From assembly GCA_008711135.1 (NCBI GenBank), contig VUAW01000001.1, forward strand, positions 1 to 64,000: a stretch of DNA of 64,000 bases, in the 5' to 3' direction. Shown piece by piece: positions 1 to 7,201 of this stretch. The translations under genes and the position numbers were made by a program. Each line of letters begins with the position of its first letter. The stretch's first letter is position 1. This stretch comes from Rhodobacteraceae bacterium LNNU 3342. GTDB lineage: Bacteria; Pseudomonadota; Alphaproteobacteria; Rhodobacterales; Rhodobacteraceae. The notes beneath the pieces are model-generated. The model made no database searches. It worked only from the letters and a program-made list of their open reading frames with translations, and had not been told where the DNA came from.

Positions 1-104
1 GCCGCAGCCCTTCCTCCATGCAGGCCAGCACCGCCACATCGTCGCCCGCCTCGACAAAGATCACCCGGTCGGGCGGCAGGCCCGCCTGCTCCAGCCCCGG
101 CGCA
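1..104 (-). pseudogene. imuA-like 3' fragment, cut at the IS110 junction and by the window edge
   Basis: Read on the minus strand from about 104, one frame gives APGLEQAGLPPDRVIFVEAG followed by DDVAVLACMEEGLR and runs off the left edge. This resembles the middle of alphaproteobacterial ImuA, the RecA-like accessory protein of the ImuA-ImuB-DnaE2 mutagenic repair cassette (family knowledge recalled, not searched). The reading frame differs from that of the IS110 recombinase fragment joined to it at about 104/105. No ImuA N-terminal coding is seen to the right of the IS fragment, so the gene appears 5'-truncated rather than simply interrupted. The rest lies outside the window. Confidence 0.5.
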
Positions 105-237
105 ACCGTGCGAAGAACTCCGGGACCTGTCCGCGCCGCAACTTCTTGCGCAGCACCGCGTGTCCAGACGCATCCGCCCCATGCAGCTGAAACACGTTCT
201 TCGCCAGATCGAGTCCAACCATGATAATCTCCGACAT
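105..237 (-). pseudogene. IS110-family transposase (DEDD recombinase), N-terminal fragment
   Basis: The fragment begins at ATG 237, after a GGGAGGGAG ribosome-binding stretch, with MSEIIMVGLDLAKNVFQLHG and then ADASGHAVLRKKLRR. This is the characteristic N-terminus of IS110/IS1111 recombinases, and the Asp in GLDLAKN is the first acidic residue of the RuvC-like DEDD site. After about FFARL the homology stops and the frame runs into unrelated sequence, closing at 61. Full-length family members are about 300-400 aa, so this copy cannot be active. Confidence 0.75.
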
Positions 238-315
238 GACCGCTCCCTCCCGTGGATCGTCGCTGACCCACCTTAGCACAAAAGATGCCGTCGGGGGGGG
301 TCACACCATCAGAGC
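105..315 (-). mobile_element. IS110-family insertion sequence, left-end fragment
   Basis: This stretch holds the first about 45 codons of an IS110-type recombinase (start ATG at 237) plus about 75 bp of upstream non-coding DNA typical of the left end, including a run of eight G at 293-300. The element stops at about 105, where imuA-like sequence begins. The right end of the element and most of the recombinase are missing. In the IS110 group the left-end non-coding region carries the bridge RNA, so part of that locus may survive here. The outer boundary near 315 is approximate. Confidence 0.6.
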
Positions 316-360
316 CGGCCAAGATCGAAGCTGTCGCATGACTTCAGGCGGGTGAGGACC

Positions 361-1461
361 TTACTCACCATGTATTCGGCTTTGTGCAACATCGCCGGCT
401 GGAGCTGCCGCGCCGCCCGGGACGCCCGACACCTCCGCGCCTGCGAGATCTTCCCGGATGTCGTCGAGCAGCTTCTCGCGGTTGATCTCCATGGAGAACT
501 CGACCCGGCGGGACGCCTCGCGGTTCTCGCTCCCGTCCTCGTTCGTCACCAGACGGGCAGAGGAATAACCCGTGGACGAGAGGCGCCCGCGAGCCCAGTC
601 CAAGACCTCCGGATCATTCAGGCCCCTGAGGCAGACCTGCAACGCGTTCTGCGCGCGCCGCTGGGAAAGGTCGAGGTTGTAGAGATAGGCCTGCGAGGTA
701 TCCTGGCCCGGCTGTCCTTCCGAGGACGCATGCCCTTCGATCTTCAGTTCGGCGATATCGAGCTCGGAGGATTTCAATGTCCTGACCCAAGGTGCGCAGA
801 AGTCCCTCAGAAATGTCGGATTACTGATCTGGTCACTGCCGACATCGAAAAGGACGTTCTGGGGCAGGATGATCGTGCCGTCGGCGCGGATTGCGCCCCC
901 GGCTGCCCGGATGCTGTCGCCGAGCTCGCGGTTAAGCATGTCGACGAGTCCCTCCTCGGCCGCGGCCGCCTCGGCGAGGCGCTGGCTGGCGGAAGTGGCG
1001 GCCTCGTTGGGCCGCAGGAGGTCTTCGAGCGCCGCGCGCAGCCGGGTCTCCGGTGTAATCTCGACTGCCTCGCCAAGCTTCAGGAGCGTGCCCGGCGGCA
1101 GCTCCACGGCGCCATTCATCAACCTCTTCAGATCCTCCTCGCGCATGAAGCGGCTGTATCTTTCTGTATCCTCGATCGCCTTCTGGTCCTGAGTGCCGAG
1201 CCCCGCCGCGCGCAGGGCGCGCGCCATGTCGAAGGTCCCGTCGGTCAGCCCCGCCACGATCTCCGCCTTCTGCTCGTCGCTCATTGCGCCAAGGCTGTCA
1301 GCGAGACGCAGGCTGCGCTTCTCGGTATCGACCTGCCACCAGGTAAACAGCAGCAGGAGGATGAAGCTGAGCAGGATGAACACTTCTGCCACCGTGAGCC
1401 CCATGACCGCCCCGCGCTTGTAGTCGCGGCTCGATCCGGGTCCGGAATTGCGCATGGGCAT
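361..1461 (-). CDS. MotB/ZorB-like OmpA-domain stator subunit
   Basis: A 366-aa protein with a short cytoplasmic N-terminus, one TM helix (about 20-40, AEVFILLSFILLLLFTWWQ), a coiled-coil-rich linker (about 45-200) and a C-terminal OmpA/MotB peptidoglycan-binding domain (about 205-345). That domain carries IEGHASSEG, LSQRRAQNAL and a closing RRVEF. The layout is that of MotB, TolR-OmpA and ZorB proteins, which anchor an ion-driven stator to peptidoglycan. At the TM position where these proteins carry the ion-binding Asp, this protein has Glu26. It is the last gene of the four-gene operon, 102 bp after the MotA-like gene. The partner order MotA-MotB fits a stator pair. The assignment to Zorya proper is not supported, because the Zorya effectors are missing. 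Confidence 0.75.
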   Translation of the reverse strand: MPMRNSGPGSSRDYKRGAVMGLTVAEVFILLSFILLLLFTWWQVDTEKRSLRLADSLGAMSDEQKAEIVAGLTDGTFDMARALRAAGLGTQDQKAIEDTERYSRFMREEDLKRLMNGAVELPPGTLLKLGEAVEITPETRLRAALEDLLRPNEAATSASQRLAEAAAAEEGLVDMLNRELGDSIRAAGGAIRADGTIILPQNVLFDVGSDQISNPTFLRDFCAPWVRTLKSSELDIAELKIEGHASSEGQPGQDTSQAYLYNLDLSQRRAQNALQVCLRGLNDPEVLDWARGRLSSTGYSSARLVTNEDGSENREASRRVEFSMEINREKLLDDIREDLAGAEVSGVPGGAAAPAGDVAQSRIHGE

Positions 1462-1563
1462 TGCGAGGCACTCCAGTCGTTAAGGCGCCCATTCGCAGGG
1501 CGAAGGTATCCACCTACGGGATGGTCGGGTATGCGTTATCAGGACGGTCCTCGCGGGGCGGCA

Positions 1564-2823
1564 TTACCGGCGCCCGAGGCCGAAGAAACCGCTGCCGGTC
1601 GAGGGCGCGGTCTCCTCGACGCTCTCCGGTATCGGCGGCGTGGCGGCGGGCGGATCTGCAGGGGCCGAGACGACGGCCGGACGAGGTTGGTCGATGCGGC
1701 GCGCCAGGCGGTCGCCGGCCTCACCCACGCGCGCCGCGGCCGTATCGAAGCTCTGCCCGATCCGGTCGATCCCCTGATCCAGCGCAACCCCGGCGCGGGT
1801 CGTGGCATCCGCAAACCCTTGGGCGCCAGCCTCGAGGCGCGTGCGGGCGTTCTTCATGGCTCGTGTCATGTCGTTGGCGCCTTCGTTCACCTCGCGTGCG
1901 AAGGCCTCGGTCGCCTGGGTCGCTGCCTGCTGGGTCCGACCGACACCTACGATGATCTCGTCGGCGCCAGAGGAGAGCGCCGCGGCCGAGGTCATGAGGG
2001 TCTCGACGCTCTGGCGGATCCGCCCGGCAGCCTCGCTGTTGTGCGAGGCGATCTCGGTCGCAACCAAGGTCATCTCCGACATCGCAGTCCGGATGCTCCG
2101 CGCCGCGAGATCGCTCGACTCGTGCACGGCGGCGGTCACCATGGTGAGCGATGCCTGGGTCTGCAGGCGCACGCTCTCGCGCAATGCGGGGCCGAACTCC
2201 TCGGCCGACTTGAGGAGCTCCCCCTGCATGTCGGCAAGGAGCTTATCGAAGGCCTCGCGCATGCGGCCCTCCCGCTCGGCGCCCTGCTGCAGGCTCTCGA
2301 CGGAGAATGCCTTGATTTGGTCGAGGCTCATGCCGAGTTCGGTGCGGAAGCGGCGCGACGTCTCGTTCAGGTATTGCCGCTCCTGGCGCTCGCGGCTCTC
2401 CATGTCGACCTTGAACTGCAGCATGAGAACCCGCAGGAAGACGCCACCGATCGTCGAGGCAAGCGCCACGCCGAAGCCGGAGATGACCTCCGGGATGACG
2501 TCCGCGCGCTGCGAGGACGGAGCCTGGATGACGAAGTAGAGCGTCAGGGCCAGGGACGTCAGGGTGAAGAGGAACCCAAGATAGTAGCAGTTGTCCCCGA
2601 TCGTCTCCGCGTCGAGCTGCAGCTGGGTCGCCTTATAGGCGTAGAGTGCATAGGCTATCAGGACGACGATCGCCGAAATGGCGCCGGCGAGGGGGTTGAT
2701 CGGCATCAGCTTGAAGACGATGCAGCCTGCTGTTCCGGCTAGGAAGGCGATGATGAGCGGCATGGCCTCGGAGCGTGCGCTGCCATGCGTGCCGTAGATC
2801 CGTTTCGTGCGCCGTGCCATCAA
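1564..2823 (-). CDS. MotA/TolQ/ExbB (ZorA)-like membrane protein with long cytoplasmic helical tail
   Basis: A 419-aa protein with four predicted TM segments in the first about 150 residues. The last two, LGFLFTLTSLALTLYFV and ISGFGVALASTIGGVFLRVL, resemble the two conserved pore helices of MotA/TolQ/ExbB. The remaining about 230 residues are almost all helical and rich in Ala, Glu, Ser and Thr, a long tail of the kind seen in ZorA. The C-terminus is Pro-rich and ends GSGFFGLGRR. ATG at 2823 overlaps the stop of the VWA-like gene (ATGA), and the MotB-like gene follows, so translation is likely coupled. Function is inferred: the proton- or sodium-conducting half of a stator complex. A flagellar motor role is unlikely, as no flagellar gene is nearby. 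Confidence 0.7.
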   Translation of the reverse strand: MMARRTKRIYGTHGSARSEAMPLIIAFLAGTAGCIVFKLMPINPLAGAISAIVVLIAYALYAYKATQLQLDAETIGDNCYYLGFLFTLTSLALTLYFVIQAPSSQRADVIPEVISGFGVALASTIGGVFLRVLMLQFKVDMESRERQERQYLNETSRRFRTELGMSLDQIKAFSVESLQQGAEREGRMREAFDKLLADMQGELLKSAEEFGPALRESVRLQTQASLTMVTAAVHESSDLAARSIRTAMSEMTLVATEIASHNSEAAGRIRQSVETLMTSAAALSSGADEIIVGVGRTQQAATQATEAFAREVNEGANDMTRAMKNARTRLEAGAQGFADATTRAGVALDQGIDRIGQSFDTAAARVGEAGDRLARRIDQPRPAVVSAPADPPAATPPIPESVEETAPSTGSGFFGLGRR

Positions 2824-3671
2824 AGATCTCCTAGCCGTTCCACCGAAGGGATGTGGGCCCCTTGGCGTTCGAAGTATTTCATCCAGAAGTCGTCGAGCAC
2901 CGCCGGGTCCTTGACGCCCTCCGTCGGCCGCGGGACCTGGTAGATCTGCACTTCGGCTCCGTCGAGGGTCGTGCCGATCCGCTGATAATCCGGGGAGGAC
3001 CGGAAGCTCTCCCAGTCACCGCCGCGGTAGAAGCTGAGCACATCGCTGTGCTGCAGTAGGTCCGAAACCACCACGATGCGCCTGCCACCCTCGAAGGTCA
3101 CGAACCCCGCGCTGTCCGACACCAGGGCCTGAAGACTTTCCATGATCGGAGAGCGGTCGGCGCCCGAAGTGCTCACCATGCTCTCGAGACGCGTCTTCAG
3201 CGGATCCAGGAACCGCTCGCGGTAACGCGCATCAATCAGGCGGGCGTTCTGCGTCAGGGTGTTTGCTGACGAGGCATCCTGCGGCTTGCACAGGGGATCT
3301 GTCGCCCCCCAATTCACATGATCCTGACTGACCACGCCCATGGTGAACTGCGTGCCCCGCGGTGCCCGGTCGATCTCGTCCTCGAGCCAGGCCATCAGCT
3401 GGGAGTGCTGGGCGGGCGAGAGCGGGTCCGTCAGGTCCAGCAGGATCGCCGTCATCCCCACGGGCCCCGAGGGCGCAGGGCAAAGAGTTTGCGAATCGAC
3501 GGCATTGGCCGCGGCATCCTTGTTCGACCACCAGAACGCACCGCCGAGAGCCGCCACCACGGCCAAGGCGCCAAGAGCGAGAAGTGGCGTGGATGCACCC
3601 GATCCGCTCGATTTGCCACGGCCACGTGTGCTGCGGGAGGATCCTCTCCGGGATGTCTTGCCGCGGGCCAT
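2820..3671 (-). CDS. Membrane-anchored VWA-like periplasmic protein
   Basis: A 283-aa protein with a basic Ser/Arg/Gly-rich N-terminus (1-27), one TM helix (about 28-50) and an extracytoplasmic domain. The domain starts with TAILLDLTDPLSPAQ, has SPIMESLQALVSD in the middle and RRIVVVSDLLQHSD near the end. The order of an Asp-rich first strand, a Ser/Thr-Pro loop and a VSD strand is that of a von Willebrand A/Rossmann-like fold with an atypical metal site; this is inference from motif order. It overlaps the genes on both sides by 1-4 bp and so belongs to the same translated unit. I do not know a named family for it. It could be the load-bearing or sensing part of the stator complex. Confidence 0.6.
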   Translation of the reverse strand: MARGKTSRRGSSRSTRGRGKSSGSGASTPLLALGALAVVAALGGAFWWSNKDAAANAVDSQTLCPAPSGPVGMTAILLDLTDPLSPAQHSQLMAWLEDEIDRAPRGTQFTMGVVSQDHVNWGATDPLCKPQDASSANTLTQNARLIDARYRERFLDPLKTRLESMVSTSGADRSPIMESLQALVSDSAGFVTFEGGRRIVVVSDLLQHSDVLSFYRGGDWESFRSSPDYQRIGTTLDGAEVQIYQVPRPTEGVKDPAVLDDFWMKYFERQGAHIPSVERLGDL

Positions 3672-5104
3672 CAGGCGACCTCCTCGCCGCGCGGAGCGAT
3701 TGCTGCGGAACCCTGCTGGATCTCCTCGGGAAGCTTGAACTCGCCGATCGCCGTGCGGAAGCTCTCGAAGATCTCGCGGATTGCTATCTCCACGGCCTCG
3801 GTGACCTTCTCGGCTTCTGCCTCGGCGGCCTTGCGTCGACCATCGTCGGCGGGCACGGTGGTCTGGAATGCCGGGAAGGTGTGGCTGTATGCGAAGCTCG
3901 GCGGTGCTGGCTCCTTGCGCGCGGCGAGGTTGGCATCACGGTAGACGGCAAGGAGATGGGCCAACTTCGTGTCGCACTGGTCGAGGAAGCTGCGCAGGTG
4001 CGAGTTTAGCGTTGAATGCCCGTAAAGCGCGTCGATAGCCTGTGAGATGCCATCGCGCACCTGCTGATCGGCGTCGCGAAGATTCTCGATTGCGACCTCC
4101 CGCTTGTCCGTCAGCTCTTCGATGGCCTGATCGAAATGGTCCTGATGCTTCTCCCGGGCCAGCGTGAGGTCGCGCTCGACCTTGCTGTATCCTGGGAAAG
4201 GATCGAAGGTGTTCCAGCCCTTGAGGAAGGCAAAGATCGAGATGATCGTTCCGATTGCGAGGAGGAACCAGCTGTCCATGCTGGTGAGGCCGAACGGATC
4301 CGCCTGAAGCGCGGGAACGGCCATCTGCACCGCCTCGCCCCAGCCGACCTGCGCGTCGATGAGGTCGCGGAAATGCGCCACGGTCAAGTTGAGCGCGAGG
4401 GCGAAGGCGATCCAGACCAGAAGCGACAGGAAGCCGAACAGCTTGCGCATCAGGGTGCTGTGATTCATCCCGCAGCCGGCGATGCCGAGCATGAGGCTGC
4501 CGATCACGTTCACGGCCGAGAAGATAAGCGCTGTCAGGAGTCCCCCCACGAGGCCTCCCTCGTTTCCGCGCGAGAACATGACGGCGTTCAGGGCGGCCTC
4601 GACGCCGATGAAGATGATCGTCACCAGGGCGAACTTGAGCCAGCCCTCGAAGTGCTTCGCCGGCCGGCGCAGGTTGTGGCGCTCACGGAAGTCCTTGCGG
4701 TGCTGGAACGTCTCGAAGAGCCGCTCGGTCGACCCCGTCATGGCCGCCCTCCAGCCGCGAACCGCCGCCAGGTAATCGCTGGACGCGTTTCCGGCAACGA
4801 TCTCGACCTCCTTGCGCAAGGTGCCTGCGCGCGACAGACGCTCGTTATAGACTTGCCGGTTGTTCTCGTAGTTCTCGAGGCCGGCGCGGCGCAGCCCCTC
4901 GATCCGGGCGATGACCGCCGTCTCGATGTTGTCTGGTGTCGTCGCTTCCGGCGCCGGAAGGTCACGTTTGCCGCGCCGTTCACCCTCCCCGTCGAGATCG
5001 AGATCACGACGCAGCTTGTCTTGGTCGATCTCCGGGAACAAGGAAAGCGTCGGGAGGAGCTCGTCCGACTTCAGGAGGGACTTCAGCTTGTCGAGCATTG
5101 GCAT
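3671..5104 (-). CDS. Four-TM coiled-coil membrane protein of the stator-like operon, unknown function
   Basis: A 477-aa protein, first gene of the four-gene operon. ATG 5104 follows a good AAGGTGATCT ribosome-binding stretch. Residues 1-150 are charged and partly helical. TM helices are predicted at about 155-178, 184-210, 221-243 and 275-298, and a coiled coil follows at about 312-400. The C-terminal about 75 residues are Ala/Glu-rich. No enzymatic motif (Walker, nuclease, helicase) was seen. Its stop overlaps the start of the VWA-like gene by one base. I do not recognise the family. A structural or signalling component joining the membrane stator to the cytoplasm is the simplest reading. 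Confidence 0.6.
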   Translation of the reverse strand: MPMLDKLKSLLKSDELLPTLSLFPEIDQDKLRRDLDLDGEGERRGKRDLPAPEATTPDNIETAVIARIEGLRRAGLENYENNRQVYNERLSRAGTLRKEVEIVAGNASSDYLAAVRGWRAAMTGSTERLFETFQHRKDFRERHNLRRPAKHFEGWLKFALVTIIFIGVEAALNAVMFSRGNEGGLVGGLLTALIFSAVNVIGSLMLGIAGCGMNHSTLMRKLFGFLSLLVWIAFALALNLTVAHFRDLIDAQVGWGEAVQMAVPALQADPFGLTSMDSWFLLAIGTIISIFAFLKGWNTFDPFPGYSKVERDLTLAREKHQDHFDQAIEELTDKREVAIENLRDADQQVRDGISQAIDALYGHSTLNSHLRSFLDQCDTKLAHLLAVYRDANLAARKEPAPPSFAYSHTFPAFQTTVPADDGRRKAAEAEAEKVTEAVEIAIREIFESFRTAIGEFKLPEEIQQGSAAIAPRGEEVA

Positions 5105-5419
5105 AGATCACCTTGGTCACGAAAACGGGGTTTGTTCCCATACGGTCCGCGAGGACATCCTGCAGCAGGAATCCCGCGTCATGGTAGAAAAGTTGCCAGT
5201 TCCTTAAGGAGGTGTGGCTTAGCAGTCGCCTGCGCGTTTCAGTAGCGTGACTTAAGCGCGCTGGATGCACGTCGAATATTGGACCTCGGCTTGCGCAGGC
5301 GAGTATCGGACTCCATTACAACGTTTTGCGTTTTCATGCTGAGCCGCAGTAAAGCGTATTTCCGCCTGGAGCAGCCTCGATCACCTCCGATCCACGCGAT
5401 CATTGAGACCACCTGTGCA
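5105..5419. other. Intergenic region upstream of the stator-like operon
   Basis: About 315 bp between the operon start and the end of the DUF4236 gene, both on the minus strand. It should hold the operon promoter, but I see no convincing -35/-10 pair and no strong hairpin. A minus-strand open frame of 88 codons over 5004-5270 has no recognisable content and overlaps the operon gene, so I do not call it. Confidence 0.4.
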
Positions 5420-6583
5420 TCATGTCTCCTGCGTGATCAGTAGAGGTTCGGCGTGCTTCAGCTCCTTCGTAACGCGGCCGAGCTCCGTCACCGCGCCTCC
5501 GTAGGCGCCGCTGATCCCGTGCTTTGACACCTGCAGCAGCCCCTTGAAGCCGCCATCGCTGACCATGCCGATTTCTTCAAAGAGGCAGATCGGCAGCTGC
5601 CGGTTGTTCTTGAAGCGTCGGTCTGGGCCACCCTTCTTGTTTACGTATTTCCACGTCTGTCCGACCACCGTCGCATCTGACGGGGCGGACTCCATAATCA
5701 TGCGCTGATCGCGAACGGCGGTGCGAAGCGTTTCGTAACGAACCGCGCCGAAGCGCTTATTCTCCTCGATCAGGATGCAGTCCGGGAAGAAGTAGCACTT
5801 CTTTCCGTCGATCAGGATCATGGGCGGCGTCACGTTCGATGCGACGCCAGGCGGCAAGGCATAGGATACGGACGTCTCCTTCGTGTCGACAAGGCTTGTT
5901 GCGCCCGAGTTCTTCTTCCAGGCGTGGAGCGTCGTGATATCACCGCTCGCCTTCACGAACCAGAGCTTGCTGGATCCGGCGATCCGGTCGATGGCGCCGA
6001 CGAGCGCCTTGTATCGCTCTTCGGCCGTAGGCTCGAGGTTGTAGGCGAAGACGACGTTGCGCCGCGGGATGTCGAGCATTTCGCCTACCGCATAAGCGAT
6101 ACCCAACAGCACCACGAACGCCATAACCACGGCCGGGTTTTGCGAGATGAGCGAGAAGGCGAGACCCACGGCAGCCGCGCCGCACAGCATGAGCGTATAG
6201 GACGGCTTCTCACGCGCCTGGTTCAGGCTGTTCAGCGCTTCCGAGTGACTTTCCGAAACGAGAACGTCCGCCTCGGCGGAGATGATCCGGCGCATCAACA
6301 CACCGTCCTCGGTCATGTAAGTCGGCAGCTTCTCGTTCGGAGCGATCCGGGCGAGCTCCGACGAGTAATCCATCTGGTCTCCGCGACGCTGTTTCGGCTT
6401 CCGCCCGAGTCCGCCCAGCGTCTTCCGGTAATATACGCCGTTCATCCCGGCGTGGATGTAATGTCCTTTCGGGCCGGTCCCGATCCGGAACCCCTTAACG
6501 CCGGCAGAGAAGCCCGGGCCTGATTTCGAAAGGTTGATCCGGAACGGCCCGAGGGTCACGGAATCCCTGATGTAAAATGGCAT
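5420..6583 (-). CDS. DUF4236 domain membrane protein
   Basis: A 387-aa protein when started at ATG 6583 (MPFYIRDSVTLGPFRINLSK), which is exactly where DUF4236 proteins usually begin. An upstream ATG at 6619 would add 12 unrelated residues. The N-terminal about 55 residues carry the DUF4236 pattern (NLSKSGPGFSAGVKGFRIG, then GHYIHAG). Two hydrophobic segments follow (about 130-148 and 152-172), then a soluble C-terminal domain of about 200 residues. DUF4236 has no assigned biochemical role and is common in mobile and accessory regions. It shares its orientation with the stator-like operon but is 315 bp upstream, so co-transcription is uncertain. Confidence 0.75.
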   Translation of the reverse strand: MPFYIRDSVTLGPFRINLSKSGPGFSAGVKGFRIGTGPKGHYIHAGMNGVYYRKTLGGLGRKPKQRRGDQMDYSSELARIAPNEKLPTYMTEDGVLMRRIISAEADVLVSESHSEALNSLNQAREKPSYTLMLCGAAAVGLAFSLISQNPAVVMAFVVLLGIAYAVGEMLDIPRRNVVFAYNLEPTAEERYKALVGAIDRIAGSSKLWFVKASGDITTLHAWKKNSGATSLVDTKETSVSYALPPGVASNVTPPMILIDGKKCYFFPDCILIEENKRFGAVRYETLRTAVRDQRMIMESAPSDATVVGQTWKYVNKKGGPDRRFKNNRQLPICLFEEIGMVSDGGFKGLLQVSKHGISGAYGGAVTELGRVTKELKHAEPLLITQET

Positions 6584-6606
6584 CGTCGACCTATGAATGA
6601 ACGCTA

Positions 6607-6619
6607 GTGCAGGTTGCAC
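6607..6619. promoter_or_regulatory. Inverted repeat GTGCA-GGT-TGCAC upstream of DUF4236 gene
   Basis: A perfect 5-bp inverted repeat with a 3-bp spacer lies 24 bp upstream of the ATG at 6583. Size and place suit a repressor operator, but no candidate regulator is encoded nearby and a chance occurrence is possible. Confidence 0.25.
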
Positions 6620-6897
6620 AGGTTTTATTGGCCGCGCTAGATTTGATTCAGGTAAGTTGGCCAGTTCATGGATGAGGCGCCTGCCCGCCTAGGCCGTCGG
6701 GCCTGTGGCCGGAATGGCCGGCCCTCCCACGTCAGCTACGGCTGGCACGCCGGCAAGCGGCGAAGCAACTGGACCAAGACAGCCACTGTTGTATCACCGC
6801 AACATCAGCCCCTAAAGATGATGCGCGACCGTGCCAGAAACGGTGCTATCCTCGGTGCCAGAGATACCCGTAACCCGTTGAAATGTATAAAGGCCAC

Positions 6898-6925
6898 TGG
6901 GGTTCGAGTCCCTCCGGGCCTACCA
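6898..6925 (+). repeat. tRNA 3'-end remnant (T arm, acceptor 3' strand, CCA): probable att site
   Basis: The sequence reads as a T arm (loop TTCGAGT inside an imperfect GGGG/CCCT stem), then the acceptor 3' strand CGGGCCT, discriminator A and CCA. No D arm, anticodon arm or 5' acceptor strand precedes it. Tyrosine integrases commonly recombine within tRNA 3' ends and leave such a copy at one edge of an integrated element. The intact tRNA gene and the integrase are not in this window, so the element would extend past the left edge, or the remnant is a relic. Confidence 0.55.
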
Positions 6926-7121
6926 CGTTCCATATCCTTATCTGCTTGTGCTTGCCCGGCTCAGCGCCGGCCACATGCTGCTGGAGTTTCGTGCGATAAG
7001 TTCCCTTAGGGACGCTGTCGCCAGTCGTAGAAGTTATTGCAAGCGCAGCTAGTGAAAACCGGCCCCGCGATCTTTCGTGGGCTGGCCGAACCAGCTTCAT
7101 GAAGCAGATGCAACTGGTAAT

Positions 7122-7158
7122 GTATCTATTGACGAATTGCCCTACAAGTTGCTACGAA
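7122..7158 (+). promoter_or_regulatory. Probable promoter of the sugar-acid dehydratase operon
   Basis: TTGACG at 7129-7134 and TACGAA at 7153-7158 are spaced 18 bp, a plausible sigma70 promoter 43 bp before the start codon. The 12-mer TATCTATTGACG (7123-7134) recurs exactly upstream of kdgD on the opposite strand, which suggests a shared promoter or operator in the regulon of the FadR-type regulator at 17636. Confidence 0.45.
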
Positions 7159-7201
7159 GTGTCCAACAAATCCTTATCCAGTCGCCCACCCGAGAGGCAG
7201 C

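Larger units (their letters stand above)
6584..7121. other. Accessory-island boundary region without genes
   Basis: No convincing gene is present. The stretch contains a 13-bp dyad just upstream of the DUF4236 start and a tRNA 3'-end remnant at about 6898-6925. Open frames at 6668-7009 (+) and 6846-7100 (-) have no recognisable protein content. The minus one reads through the tRNA remnant, giving the VGPEGLEP peptide typical of translated tRNA ends. Confidence 0.5.

Noticed and set aside
352-2742. A 796-codon open frame on the plus strand
   Set aside because: It lies antisense to the MotA- and MotB-like genes, has the Arg/Gly/Ala-rich, low-hydrophobicity make-up of a GC-rich shadow frame, and shows no domain pattern.
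361-2823. Flagellar motor stator genes motA and motB
   Set aside because: The MotA-like protein lacks the large TM2-TM3 cytoplasmic loop of MotA and has a long tail instead, and no flagellar genes are nearby.
361-5104. A complete Zorya type I, II or III system
   Set aside because: Only ZorA- and ZorB-like proteins are seen. No helicase (ZorD), ZorC, ZorE nuclease or ZorF/ZorG-like gene lies in the flanking sequence.
5004-5270. A small minus-strand frame of 88 codons upstream of the stator-like operon
   Set aside because: It overlaps the first operon gene in another frame and has no recognisable content. I could not support it as a leader peptide.
6846-7100. A minus-strand frame containing VGPEGLEP
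   Set aside because: This peptide is the well-known artefact of translating a tRNA 3' end in reverse; it supports the tRNA remnant, not a gene.
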